A DNA stretch of 64,000 bases from assembly GCA_015680685.1 (NCBI GenBank), contig MNCI01020799.1:6113-70112 (forward strand). The letters run 5' to 3'. The notes beneath the pieces are model-generated. The model did not search any database. It was not told where the DNA came from and worked only from the letters and a program-made list of their open reading frames with translations. This document shows, piece after piece, positions 24,884 to 36,751 of the stretch; position 1 is the stretch's first letter, and each line of letters starts with the position of its first letter. Source of the stretch: Gnetum montanum (taxonomy: Eukaryota > Streptophyta > Gnetopsida > Gnetales > Gnetaceae). The position numbers and the translations under genes are program-made.

Positions 24884-25864
24884 TGATGAATCATGGTCTA
24901 TTAGGCCTAGTTATCGGAGCCTTGTTATTAGAGCCCTAGTATGATAGGTCCTAATATCGGATCCTTGATATCGAATCCCTGATATTGGGGCTATGTTAAA
25001 TAGGCTGCGTATACAGGGCCCCGTATATGCGGCCTCATCGAATCATCCACCCATGAGTCGACGCGGCCCCATTTATGCAAAGTCTATTTTTAGCTATAAA
25101 TAAATGTGCACCCGCCACACTTAGGCATCTTTGGGGGTTAATTGTAGGAAAGTTCTTGTAGTTTATTTTTTTAGGAGTTAGAATATTTTCCCAGTGCATG
25201 CCCGTAGTGTGATGCTTGTAATTGTATGACACCTTTATTCGAGTGTGACGTACTTGGACACACACATGATCGATAATAAAGATCGAGATTACTTCATCAT
25301 TGCAGCATTCACTTAGTTTTAATTGTTTAATTGTTATTGTTATTTATTATTTTCTTAGTTAATATTTATTTACCATCATTTACTATTTTTGTTGTTAAAT
25401 GCGAAATGAGTACGACTTAATCATAAGCATTTAAGTGTGACTACTTGGTAACCCAGTAGCGTACCTAGGATCTACACTTGGTAATCCCAGTAGTAGTCAT
25501 GTACGAGGTTCAAGATGTGTATGGATGATTAAGGAATAGATGATCATTGCACCTAGGCTAGTTTAGACTCTTTCCTTCCATGTCCCATTAGCTTAGACTT
25601 CATTTCTTATTGCTTATTAGTTTAAACAAAGTTATTTTCCATTGCCTCTAGGAGTAGCACTAGTTTAGGATCACATCTTACGTCTCACTCTGGACTAAAC
25701 CATATGTGACAAAGCAAATATCAGTCCAAGTGGGAAGATAGCAAACTCCGATCAACATGTAACGATTTAGATAACACAACTAGCCCATCCGCGGAGTTCG
25801 ACCAAATTGTGCGTAAACGCTTGTATTCGTCTGGTTGAGCGTAGGGGTACCTTGCCACTCATCA
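24884..25864 (+). repeat. 3' LTR of C1
   Basis: 981 bp, TGATGAATCA to CATCA, collinear with the 5' LTR, followed by the target copy CTAAG. Confidence 0.94.
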
Positions 25865-27000
25865 CTAAGGAAGATTGATAGAGTTAAGCATCCATCAGAT
25901 CCAAAAGTTAATTGAGTAGGTATCCAGGGAGGAGGGAGAATTAAGAAAGCAAGAAAGTGTAGAGGAATACAATAGGGATCCTTCTATCCGCAAAAGGGGG
26001 GTTCGATTTTGTGATAATGAGGATGAGTTAACTAGAGATGAGGTAGTTAATTAGAAAACCTTGCCACTCCAGAAATTGCAATATGAAAACATGGTTAAGG
26101 TTGACCAATTATGGGACTCCATGAACAATAAGTTTTAAGTTGTTTTAAAAATTGCTAAAGAGTCCAAGGAGTAAAGTGGTGAGCATGAGTGCTAGAGACA
26201 TAAGGAAGCTGAACATGCCATATCCAAGGGTAAGGGTAAGATGGCTGTGATAGAGATGGTTGTGGATAGAAACTCAGATGATGCTAGTAGTTGTGACAAC
26301 TACTAGTATGAACATCCCAAGGGATGTTGTCCAATTATGTTACACTTGTAGGAATATGGGGTGTATGCCTTACATCCACAACTTGCACAATGGCAAACAC
26401 CCAAAAGATTACCTTATCCACAAGAAAAATCTCGATAGTTCCACCAACCACAGTAGTACTATCCAAGTGGAACTCCACTGCAACCCTATGAATTGTACCA
26501 GTAGTGGTAATAACCATAATCATTACCGTTAGCACCTCCAAGACATCAGTACCCCTATTGACAACCAGATCTCGATGGTTATTATGTTCAACAACCTTCA
26601 TCTCTATGGGACTCCTCTAGTCATGCTACCGCTTACCAACCTCACCACTACCCTCCTGAAGTGTACCAACTACTATACCCAAGGAGGGATGCCACTTACT
26701 ATCCTCATGCTCCTCCTATTCTTGCACCTACTCCTCTACCTCCTGCATATCTACCACTTGCTACATCCATGTAGGGAAAATTGCTTGCCCAACCATAACA
26801 AAGAAATGCTACAAGGGTAGTTAATTTGCAACCGGTTAACCCGGCAAGTGGGTCGAGACCATGATCAAAGAAAAGATCCTTCTTCTGACTTCGTAGTCCA
26901 CAAAATCCCTCAGACACATCAGTGGTTGGTAGTCCTTATCCTCCACCTTCCTCTACCCTACCTTTATCCAAGTCCCCTTCAACTCAAAATCCCTCTCGAA
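25865..27000 (+). pseudogene. gag: Element B gag, final segment with degenerate knuckle
   Basis: After C1 the B gag continues. It has a charged segment, then around 26300 a motif corresponding to the zinc knuckle of C1, with Cys, Tyr, His-Pro-Lys-Gly and Cys-Cys in place of a full Cys-Cys-His-Cys set. A Pro/Gln/Tyr-rich tail runs to about 26900. Stops and frame changes are frequent. Confidence 0.7.
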
Positions 27001-27480
27001 TCCTTACTATAATGTTGACCCATGTTGTATCTGATTGGATTCAAGCTCATAACCTACCTATGAAGTTAGCTGATCCTAGGAGTCCCTTGATATATTTATA
27101 AATTTCTAGGAATGAGCCTTGTAAAGCTCTTCTTGACTCTGGTTCTAGCATTAATTTGATCTTGCATAAGATGTACACTATGTGGAACCTTCCTCCCTCG
27201 AAGAAGAGTAACATCAAGCAGGAGCTGGCAAACTAGTCCATCACTATTCCATTAGGACTGGTAGAGGACATCGTAACCACAGTTTGTGGATGGTCATATC
27301 TTACCAACTTCCTAGTAATCAAGGTGGAGAATTGCAAGGGGGACTTCCCAATTATTATGGAAAGGGTTTGGTTAAGCATTATTGATGCCAAAATGAGTAT
27401 TAGAGATCTTTTCTTATAGATATCTAAAGAAAATGAATTTGGAAGGATAAAAAAGAAGAAGGTTCCATGTATTATGTATA
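27001..27480 (+). pseudogene. pro: Element B aspartic protease
   Basis: The retropepsin active site is visible as LLDSGSSINLI with the catalytic Asp codon at 27135-27137. It is preceded by LADPRSPLIYL and followed by NLPPSKKSNI. About 80 codons later comes PIIMERVWLSIIDA, a decayed form of the usual GRPWL segment. The enzyme would cleave the Gag-Pol polyprotein in the particle. Stops interrupt the frame (for example near 27101 and 27233). Confidence 0.82.
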
Positions 27481-28039
27481 GTGATTCAGGGTGTCATTAT
27501 GTGTAGAAGCTATGGTCAGTGAAGTGAACATCTATCTTTGCATGTAAGCAATGTGCACTAGAAGCTGAAATCCAAAGATGTCTATATGTGGCAACCATAA
27601 AACAAGAAGGCACCTAATGGCTGACAGTTGATTCTAGTAGTAGTACATTGTTCATGGAACCTATTGAGGGCCTAATATATGAATACGTTGCAAGTATGAA
27701 TGAACTCGAGCAAGTTCATCACTAGCTCTTTGAGGGATTAAATGATGATATCAATTGGGAAGAGTTGGAAATTCCTGAAAATTTCAAATAAGAACCCTTG
27801 AGTTAAAGACATTATCGACAAGAATGAAGTATGTGTTCTTGAAAAATGGAAGGTTGATCATTATTAATGCCAAGCTTGTTGCAAGACAAAAGAAGATGTT
27901 GATGAAGGTTGTGGAAAAATGGTTAGTAGCCTTTGCTTGGTCATATTCTAAGCTCACTAGAATAGATCCAAGAATAAGATAGTACTAGATATACACTGAC
28001 CCCACTGTTAAGCCAAAATGACAACTGTAGCAGCATTTG

Positions 28040-28790
28040 AATCCCAAATTAAAGAAAATTGTCAAAGAGGAGATGGAGCAACTTCTCAAGGTGGGATTCA
28101 TCTACCTTGTTGTAGATAGTGAGTGGGTTATTTCACTCATGATTATTCCTAAAAAAGGAGACAAATGGTAGGTGTGCATCAACTTCCAGCTGCTTAATAT
28201 GGCAACTTTCAAAGATTATTTTTCATTGCCTTCTATTGACCAAGTGCTGGACACCATTTCTGGGCAGAACTATACACCTTTTTGGATGGTTATAGTGGTT
28301 ATAACCAAATCTAGATAACACCAGAGGACCAGGTGAAGATGACTTCACAAGTCCTTGGGGGACTTTTGCTTATCATTAGATGCCATTTGGTCTATGTAAT
28401 GCCCCAACTACATTCCAACGCGTAGTCCTTAACATTTCCAACAATAAATTGGTAGTGGGGTAGAAGTCTTCATGGATGACTTTTCTACCTATAGAGCTAT
28501 GTTTGAGCAAGCCTTAGACTGTATCGAGTAGGTGTTAAGGAGATGTGTTGAAAAAAACCTCTCGCTCAATTGGAAAAAAAGCCATCTTATGGTCCAAGAA
28601 GGCATAGTCTTGGGGCACCGTATCTCAAAAGCAGGAATCAAGGTTGACCATGAGAAAATAAAGATCATGCAAGGAATCACCTATCAACTAGAAATAGTTA
28701 AATAAGTGTGATTATTCCTTGGTCATACTAGCTACTACTGGCACTTCATCGAGAACTTTTTCAAAATCACCAAGTTGTTGGTTGAATTAA
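28040..28790 (+). pseudogene. RT: Element B reverse transcriptase
   Basis: The segments occur in gypsy RT order: EEMEQLLKVGFI near 28070, IIPKKGDKW followed by VCINF near 28143-28180, the remnant of the block before the active site near 28370-28420, and VFMDDF at 28466-28483 holding the two catalytic Asp residues. After that come EKNLSLNWKKSHLM and VLGHRIS (28550-28625). Frameshifts lie between 28270 and 28440, and several Trp or Gln codons have become stops. It synthesised element cDNA from the tRNA-Asp primer. No similar sequence is present in A1, C1, D, F or G. Confidence 0.85.
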
Positions 28791-28889
28791 CAAAGAAAGA
28801 TGCACCATTTGTCTAGACCCTTGCATGTGAAACAACATTTCAACAATTGAAGTAGAAGCTTATTGAAACCCCACTTCTATAAGTACTTG

Positions 28890-29290
28890 ATTGGTCCAGG
28901 CCATTTCATGTAATGATTGATGCATCAAATTATGCTTTGGGGGTAGTGCTCATGCAGATGGATGATCAAAAACATCCATATTACATTTGCTGCATAAGCC
29001 AAAGTATCATAGGTGCACAACTGAACTACACCACTATGGAAAATGAGTTGATGGTGATGGTGTTTGCATTAGAAAATTTCAGGCACTATGTGCTTGGTTA
29101 TAAAGTGTTTGTGCACATAGATCATAGTACCATCTGATTTCTAATGAATAAATCAACGGTGAGCCTCCATGTCATATGATGGCTCATGATTTTGCAAGAG
29201 TTCGATCTCACAATGGTAGATCGAAAGGGTGTGGAAAATGTGTTCGCTAACCACTTATCACAGTTAAGATGGAACAACAAGGAGAAAGAG
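28890..29290 (+). pseudogene. RH: Element B RNase H
   Basis: Open over most of its length. The core begins MIDASNYALGVVLMQ (28913), with the first acidic residue in DAS. The next conserved part is NYTTMENELMVMVFALENFRHY, where the Glu of MENE matches the second catalytic acid. VHIDHSTI (29112-29137) holds the third. It ends with LTMVDRKGVENVFANHLS, the usual last segment before the linker to integrase. It removes the RNA strand during reverse transcription. Confidence 0.85.
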
Positions 29291-29539
29291 AGCCCCTTAT
29301 TTGATCAGTTTCCTGACGAATCTCTCCTTACAGGGGCTATTAATGTACAAATGCCCAATGAGCTAAAATCATATGACACCATCCTCACTTATCTACTCAA
29401 GCAAGAATTGCTACAAGGGTTGGACACCCAGAATAAACAACAATTTCTTCACCAGGTTAAGCATTTCATGGAAATCAATGGGAATCTTTACAAAGTATGT
29501 TTCAACAGCATGGTATGTTTGTGTGTCCTTGACATAGAT

Positions 29540-30607
29540 CAACTACGCATTGTGGGGGACATTATGCTGGGAGATGCATGACCATCAAAATCCTCATGGT
29601 AGGATATTATTGGCCAACAATCTTTAGGGATGCACACTAATTTGTTCGTGCTTGTGATCATTGTTAGAGGGATGGTGGAATGACAGTTGGAATGGAGGGG
29701 CCACATCAATGGATTCAGCCTCTCAAGCCATTCGATGTTTAGGGAATTGACTTTATGGATCCCATCACACCTTTGTCAAATGAAAAGGTGTATATAATAT
29801 CTGAAATTAACTATTGCACTAAGTGGGTAGTTGCAATTAACTACTATTGCTTGGTTTGTACAATAGAATATCATAAATAGGTTTGGTATGCCTCATGCAT
29901 TAATTCTTGACAATGAAACTCATTTCATAGGTGCCACTTTTTGAAAACTTATGCAGTGCTTAGGGGTTGAGCACAAACTCATAACACCTTATCACCCTCA
30001 AGCCAATGGTCAAGTTGAGGTCACTAATTGGGAGATTACAAAAATTCTAACATGCACTATCAACAAATACTGAAGGGACTAGAGCACCAAATTAAATGAT
30101 GCCCTTTGGGCCTATCACTCAACATGGAAGCTTTCCGTAAGTTATTCTTCCTATGAACTTGTGTACAGAAAACTACCAACACTGCCCATCCAATCCAAGC
30201 TTTGTACACTCTCTACAGCCTATGACCTTGACATGGATCTAAGTCTAGCATAAAAGAAAAGATTAATGAACCTAAACTTGCTAAATGAAATTTGGTTAAT
30301 GGCCCTATCATCCAACGAAATGCATAAGGCATTCAACAAGAAACGTCATGACCTCAAAATAAGAAAAGTCAAGTTTCAACTAGGAGACAAGTTTCTCTAT
30401 TGGAATCCTGCACATGTACCTCAACGAACTAGATTTCAAACATTATGGGAAGGACCTTACATTATTGATGAGAATTTTCCATCTGGGGCCATGATCATCT
30501 ATAAACGTGATAGCCTAGACAAGAAACAATTAGTCAACATCCAACAACTAAAATCTTTCCATGAGCCCAAGCGAACCAACTCAACAGACACCTCACTAGA
30601 TGGATAA
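29540..30607 (+). pseudogene. INT: Element B integrase
   Basis: The N-terminal zinc-binding part is recognisable from a GYYWPT block and a Cys-Asp-His-Cys near 29655. The catalytic core has Asp in GIDFM (about 29740), Asp in LDNETHF (about 29908) and Glu in the VTNWEI segment (about 30020), after YHPQANGQ. The C-terminal domain is open from 30266 to 30607 and includes FQLGDKFLYWNPAHVPQ and the GPYII segment of gypsy integrases. No chromodomain follows. Frameshifts and stops make it inactive. The protein inserts element cDNA and makes the 5-bp target duplications seen here. Confidence 0.85.
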
Positions 30608-32632
30608 CCATGTCCAATTTTTCAGATCTCCCCCTTCCAACTTAGTCGTGGGGAAGATGGCCATCCATACTAACACTTTATGCAACTCCTCAGTCTTTTG
30701 ACTTTTTTTTTACACATTTTTGGTTTTTATAATTTTTTTTTCATATTCTTTGTTTTACATCTTTTTATTTTTCAGGTTATTGATCATTTCTAAGTTTTTG
30801 TTTTATACCATTGTAAGTATATTTAATATTGCTTGAATACTATTTTACATTTTGCTATATTTTCCTATGTTTGGTATAATTCTCTACTCTTTTTGCTAAT
30901 AAAGGTGCCAGGTACAATGGTAATGTGCTACTCGATGATGGTATGTATCATTTATGATTTGATTATTAATGTCTGGTTTTTGACTTTGAATGTTGTTACT
31001 AACAACTAGGACATGGTTTCTTTTCATGTAACAGGTAGCAAGTCTACATCATCCACCCATCCACACACTCTAGGATTTTCCTTGTTTTGGAAACGTGTAA
31101 TCCCTTTTTAATTAATGCAACCTTAATAAATTGGTGACTTGTGTAGTTGTGGGAATTGAGAAGGAATTAAAGGTTTGGATAGGGTGTGGCTTCAAAGGGA
31201 TGCAATATTCTTCATGCTTTTGTATTTTCCTATGTGTGGGAGTATTCTTGTGAGCTTCTCACTGTTCTATGTTATTCCACAATAGGAAGTCGAATAAGTC
31301 CTTGCATGGTGCGGTCCGCATGACGAAAAAAAAAGATGAGGATTCAAAGCACACCCTTTAGAAAAAATAAATGCAAAAACACATGGGTCTTTGCATGGTG
31401 TGGTTTCCATTAAAAAAAACATGGGAATTCAAAGCACACCCCTTAGACTAAATAAAAGGGCTACAAGCACTAGTTATGAGATTTTTCTTGTCTCCTCTAA
31501 CTAAGGCCCTTTTTCACTTCCTACTTTCTCTCCAATTGGGAATGGTGGTTGTTTTGTGGAGCATTCTTGTGTTTCAAGGGATGGACTAATCTTAGAATGT
31601 TGATGTGAGGTCATTAAAAGTGGTTGGTTTTGGTCTAGACTAGGGATGGATCCTACTGAGTCATTTAATCATGAACTCCACAAGGGAATTCATGTGACCA
31701 TAAGTAGGAACTCCATTCCATTCTCTCTCTCATCCATCTATGCCTTTCATGCCTCACCTCACTACTAGTTTTATGTTTTGATTTGATGTTCTAGTTTGAT
31801 GTGTCAGGTTTCTCAGTCAGTTACTTCTAGGTTTTTGCACTTAACCTTTCATAACCATTAATATCCATGGTGCCCACAGACTCCTTGGTTTGAAGTTATG
31901 CAAGGGCATAAAAGGCCTATGCCTACTTTGGGGAGGACCTACTTGCATACCTTTTGGTTTGATTAAGTTAAGTTCTTTAACCTTAGACATTGTTACAATC
32001 AAATTATTTTATTTGCCCCATCAATGCCATCCAATTGTGTGCATCTTCACAACTATTTTTAGTGAATTCTATACCCTATTTTCAGTATTCCTTATGTTAA
32101 GATTTTTTGGAATTTTATGGACCGCTTCTCTTACTTAACCCATTTGTCAAGCTTCCCACTAACATTATCAAGCAACCAATCTACCACAATCGCTACTTAG
32201 CTAGACAAAATCATTGATGAGACAAGGTATTCAACTACTGTGTGTTACACTTTATATACTAATTCTTGATTTTGTTGTGAATGCAGTGGGGAGCATGGAC
32301 TGGAAGCAAGATTGTCTTCACCAAGGAGGATGCAACAATATTACTGGCGAGAGATTGTTCATGACCACTGGATCTTTTCTACCTCTCCCTCATTCTTCTG
32401 TTGTGATGAGGGATTGGATGTCCATTGGATATGAGGGTGTTCTTTTGTCATGAACACCTGATTTTGTACACAATTGTAATGTCATACACTTGGGCACTTA
32501 TGTATTTGTCTATTTCCTCTATATCACTCTGCATGTCTATAAAACATTCCATACCTCCCAATATATTTTGTAAGGGACCTGTTCCTCCTCTTCTATACTC
32601 AAGGATGAGTTTTCATTCAATTGTGGGGGGTA
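30608..32632 (+). other. Element B 3' non-polymerase region
   Basis: About 2 kb between integrase and the 3' LTR. In order it holds a purine-tract-like copy (AGTCGTGGGGAAGA, 30644), a T-rich tract with TTTTTGTTTTACA-like repeats (30700-30860), and an imperfect tandem duplication of about 80 bp built on 'catggtg..gg..tt..attcaaagcacacc' (31310-31450). It then has the block shared by all gypsy copies here (TACTTTGGGGAGGACCTAC, about 31925) and a splice-acceptor-like TGAATGCAG at about 32280 followed by short ORFs. No env-like domain is recognised. Confidence 0.65.
32621..32632 (+). other. Polypurine tract of B
   Basis: TTGTGGGGGGTA directly before the 3' LTR; the primer for plus-strand DNA. 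The counterpart in related elements is AGTCATGGGGGTA. Confidence 0.85.
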
Positions 32633-33492
32633 TGATAAATCATGTTTTTCATAAACTCTAATATTGGAGTGGCTATGATATTAGGTACATAATATCATAA
32701 CCTAAGATGCGATATCGTGCATGTGATATCGCTGGGTTACTCCCGGGTCTATAAATACAGCCCCCAGGCACACGATTTAGGGTGGTTTTTGGAGTCAAGT
32801 AGCAAAACTCTTACAGTTTGTTCATTTGAGAGTAGAATATTTTTTAAGTGCTTGTAATAGAAGGTCTAGGTCTAAGTGTGATCGGATCTTTACTCAAGCA
32901 TTGATGTACCTGAACACACTATTGTGTTGGCAATAAAGACAAGCTCTTTGATTCATCCTTGCAGCACTTGACACTTTCTTTCTTTATGCATTTACATATC
33001 ATGATTTCATGTAGTTTACATTAATGTTATTCATTTAGCAATTAATTTTGATTAATTAAGTAGCTAATTAGAGTACACAAGCATGACCCCTTTGAACATA
33101 CATGTGAAACTTGGTAGCTCAGAAATGGTTAGCGTTTGACAACCTAGTAGTATTTACATGAAGTTCAGGATGTGTCCGAGAAGTGGGGATGATTACTTGT
33201 GTTAGGCTAGATTAGACAATACTTTACTTAGCACTTAATTAATCTCACCTTTATTCTTGTTTTAGGCAAGTAAATTGATAAAACACAAAATAACAAAAAT
33301 CTTATGCCTCATTCACACTTAACCATAAACTTGCATTTCACAAGTGGGATTGAGAAGACAATGAATGGACAACATGAACTTACTATTTAGCTTTAGCATG
33401 CTTAGTAATTAAAGTTTGCGAAATTCGACCAAATTGCACATGAAAGCCTATCATTTGTGTGGTTGGGCATAGGGGTACCTCGCTGTTAATCA
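32633..33492 (+). repeat. 3' LTR of element B
   Basis: 860 bp from TGATAAATC to AATCA, collinear with 10207-11062. It has GATATC-type palindromes at 32660-32732, CTATAAATA near 32749 and AATAAAG near 32933. It is followed by ACAAG, the right target-site copy. Confidence 0.92.
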
Positions 33493-35245
33493 ACAAGGAT
33501 CATCAAATTAATTTTCTTGCCAAGAACCAAGAATTCAACAATTCTATAAATTTCAAAAAATTACAAAATAGACATGAGCCTAGGGATACTCTTACTTTTT
33601 GCTAACAGTACCAATCCTCATACAAGGGATCCTTGGTTCCTATTAGCATATTGTTATGCCAATATGCCCCAAATCATTATGGGTGTTTCTAAATCATTAC
33701 AAAAGGCCTAAGAGTGCAAAAGACAAGTGGAGAGATCCACCAACAAAATTAAGGATTCAATCATCCACAATCTCAAATACAAATCTTATCAATGTTGATT
33801 ATAACATAAAATTATATTTAGGTCAAAGAAAGGAGAAGAGTTGAGATAATGAGATTATCAATTAGTATTTCCCATCATACATAGCAAGAGAAAGATTCAT
33901 TACAATATTGAAATACTACTTATTTCAAATTTTCCTTTTATTTGTTATCTTCTATAGTAGCTACAATCTTCCCTTGTTGCTATTCTTTTTTCTTCTAGTC
34001 ACAACTCTCTCATGTTATTGTTCATTTACTATTTTAGCATAATCTTCTTTTGTTGTTGTCTTCTTGTTATTATTGTTCATTTTTTGCTTCAAACACAATC
34101 TCTATTATTGGTTTTCATCTTCTTGTTTTGCCATAGTCATATTTTTGTTGTTCATTTTTTGTTCTAGCTACAATATCCTTTTATTGTTGTTCACTTCCAG
34201 CCACCTCCATTGTGATTAAGCTCTCCTTCTTTCTGTAATATGCACACACTCTCTTTCTACTTTTTGCTTTGCATTTTCCTCTCCCCTCTTTTCTTTCTTT
34301 ATATTCTTTATTGAAAACTATTATACTTCTCCTTTTTTTAAAACTATTTAAACCTTTTTCTACACCACCGAGTCATGATTTCAATTCTTTCCATGATCAC
34401 TTTTAAAAATTAATTAAATTATATTCTAACAAGTTGTAGGTTCAATTCGCTTGGTTGCAACTTTCAATATTTTGAAATTCTAACTCAACCAAGTCTTAAG
34501 TTTAATTCCTTTTGATCTTATATAGTAGGAAATTGATAAGCATAAAATATTAAAACATAATATCTACTTCTATTCCTTTTTTCTTTAGCAATATGTTACC
34601 TCTAAATTTATTAGCAATAAATATGTAGTTGTGTTTCATTTCCAACAACATTTCTTCTTAGAAATCAAGTCATAAGGTGCAATGGAAGAGATTTCAAAAT
34701 GAAAATATGAAAAAGTATAACTCTGAGACATAAAATCAAGTGAAAGACCTTCTCTTTTAGGCCATTAGAAATGCAAGAGTTTCCATTTTATATTCATAAC
34801 TGATTATTGCATTATTTCACAATGCCTTGAAAGGTCATGTAAATGAACTTTCGACAGCCATGAAAGGGATGCTCATATTCTATTAACCAATTAAATTCTA
34901 AAGAACAATGCATCAATAACACACACAAAATTTCACATGTTCATCATTTGAAATGATACAACTATGATATACATAATATTCCTAATTCATAGGTCAAGTT
35001 CTTTTCACTTCATTCATTGGTCAAGTTCCTCAGCAACATGTGTGTATGTATGTATATTTAAAAGAATCATTAATGCTATGCAAAACATACCTCTTTTCCC
35101 CTTTGAAGCCTAATGTAAAGAATCTTTGTTTCTTCTTTTCTTTCCAAATCTAATTGTTGAACGATTAGAATTTGCATAGCAACTATTAGAGATAAGATAC
35201 CTAAAATGTATATGAACACACATTGAAGCAAGTACATGAGATATT

Positions 35246-35267
35246 CACACACACACACACACACACA
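35246..35267 (+). repeat. (CA)11 microsatellite
   Basis: Eleven CA units. Confidence 0.95.
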
Positions 35268-35595
35268 GTTCACATAGAAACATTTTAATTAGTTTAAGAA
35301 CTCATTTTAATGCCTATAATCTAGGCAACACATAAAAAAATAAAAGCATAGTAACAACCTCATAAGTAATACAATATTTTAGCTTTATTTCTTCTTGGCA
35401 TTCATTTTGTTCATTCCATTAATAAATGCTAAATCAATGGGTAGTATGTAGTTAGTACTTTGCATCTACTAATACACACAATACACATTAGTAAAACTTA
35501 GATTAATCACAAGGAAGAATAGCAGGTCATTCCATTAATCATTAATACAAGCATGTTAGGAACACTCATAAACTTATACATATTTCTATAAATCA

Positions 35596-35610
35596 ATGCT
35601 ATCCACACAC
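35596..35610 (+). repeat. Target-site duplication of the LINE, left copy
   Basis: ATGCTATCCACACAC, identical to 49306-49320. Confidence 0.9.
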
Positions 35611-35639
35611 CTTAGAAATTTGAATGTCATGTCTCCATT

Positions 35640-35798
35640 TCCCTAGGACCTTTATACTCTTCGGTATTTAGATGACACAATGATTTTTTCTCAACATCTA
35701 TCGAGAGGTTGTAAAGGTAGTGTAGGCATTGAATGTATTTTATTAGTCGATAGGGTTTGAAGTCAATTGGAACAAGATAGAGCTTCTCCATGTGGGAT
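35640..35798 (+). pseudogene. LINE reverse transcriptase, active-site segment
   Basis: In one frame this reads LRYLDDTMIFSQHLSRGC. YLDDT matches the F/Y-A-DDT active site of plant L1-type LINE RT with Ala changed to Leu. The next part matches the region after the active site (EVNWNKIELL in a shifted frame). It is cut at 35798 by insertion of D and continues at 43577. Confidence 0.75.
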
Positions 35799-36607
35799 TG
35801 ATGGGACGCGATATTGCATGGGCCACAATATCACATCCCCTGCAATATCACGTACACGATATCGTAATCCGTCACAATGTCTATAAATAAGAAGCAGCTC
35901 TCCCTTATTTGATATCCTAGTTTAGATTATAGTGAAACTCTGGTAGTTTAATCCCTCTAGAGTTAGATTATTTTTCCAGTGTCTACCCACAATGTGGTGA
36001 TTGTAATTGTACGACATTCTTTATTCGAGTGTGATGTACTTGGACGTGCACATGATCGACAATAAAGATCAAGATTACTTCATCATTACAACATTCACTT
36101 TGTTGTTTATTTATTTCTTTAAATTTTATTTACTGCTTTCTCTCTCACCCTTAAAATCCTAGAATGCAGAATGAGTACGACTTGATTACGAACATTTAAG
36201 TGTGACTACTTGGTATCCCAGTGGCGTACCTAGGATCTACGCTTGGTAATCCCAGTGGTAGTCATGCACGAAGTCCAAGATGTGTAGGGATGATCAAGGA
36301 ATCGATTGCTCATCACACTTAGGCTAGATTAGATTCTCTTACCCTTTTCCTCCTAGCTTAGCTTAGTTAGTATTATTTCCCATTGTTTCAGTAGTAGCAT
36401 TAGAATTAGCAACACATCATACACCTCACTCTGGACTAAACCATACATGAAAAATATAATACTAGTCTAGGTGGGAAGACAGCGAACTGCAACCTAAGGT
36501 TAATGATCTAGGTGCTACAACTAGTCCATCTGCGGAGTTTGACCGGACCGCGCATGAGAACGCTCGTATTCGTATGGTTGAGTGTAGGGGTGTCTTGCCA
36601 CTCATCA
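35799..36607 (+). repeat. 5' LTR of D, mosaic
   Basis: 809 bp, TGATGGGACG to CATCA. From 35799 to about 35915 (GATATC-type sites, CTATAAATAAG at about 35881, GCAGCTCTCCCTT) it follows A1 and G. From about 35975 (TTGTAATTGTACGAC, TTTATTCGAGTGTGA, AATAAAGATCAAG) it follows C1 and F. The poly(A) signal is near 36062. Confidence 0.88.
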
Positions 36608-36608
36608 T

Positions 36609-36626
36609 TGGCGTCATTGTTGGGGA
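36609..36626 (+). other. Primer-binding site of D
   Basis: TGGCGTCATTGTTGGGGA, tRNA-Asp type. The leader after it (GGTGCTAGTTATCTAGATTA) is nearly the same as in C1 and F. Confidence 0.85.
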
Positions 36627-36751
36627 CGGTGCTAGTTATCTAGATTAGTTATATCATACAAGGTTGCTGTAAAGAACTTAACAATATATCTCTTAGGAAG
36701 AATAAGTAATTATAAAAAGTCACGTCTAAATTCACACATAGTTTCATAACA

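Larger units (their letters stand above)
19814..25864 (+). mobile_element. Element C1: non-autonomous gypsy element (gag plus short 3' ORF) nested in B
   Basis: LTRs at 19814-20791 (978 bp) and 24884-25864 (981 bp) with a perfect 5-bp target duplication CTAAG. The 4.1-kb interior has gag and a short 3' ORF and no protease, RT or integrase. It interrupts B gag in a separate place from A1. Element F on the minus strand is a second copy of the same family. The perfect target duplication and longer open frames suggest it is younger than B. Confidence 0.95.
10207..33492 (+). mobile_element. Element B: Ty3/gypsy (Athila/Tat-type) retrotransposon carrying two nested insertions
   Basis: Two related LTRs (10207-11062 and 32633-33492) flank a primer site complementary to tRNA-Asp, gag, protease, RT, RNase H, integrase and a roughly 2-kb 3' region before the purine tract. 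Flanking 5-mers are ACGAG and ACAAG, a target duplication with one G-to-A change. Removing the nested elements A1 and C1 leaves about 10 kb, a usual size for Athila/Tat elements. Order RT-RNase H-integrase and the primer site place it in Ty3/gypsy, non-chromovirus OTA clade (family knowledge); I see no chromodomain after integrase. All reading frames contain many stops, so it is dead, but it is the only copy here showing what an autonomous member encoded. Confidence 0.93.
33493..35610. other. AT-rich flank between B and the LINE
   Basis: No coding homology seen. It contains a (CA)11 microsatellite at 35246-35267 and T-rich stretches built on 'ttgttgtt' and 'cattttttg' (33950-34200). It ends with the LINE target copy at 35596-35610. 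Confidence 0.55.

Noticed and set aside
35246-35267. (CA)n run as a regulatory element
   Set aside because: An ordinary microsatellite; nothing else nearby supports a function.
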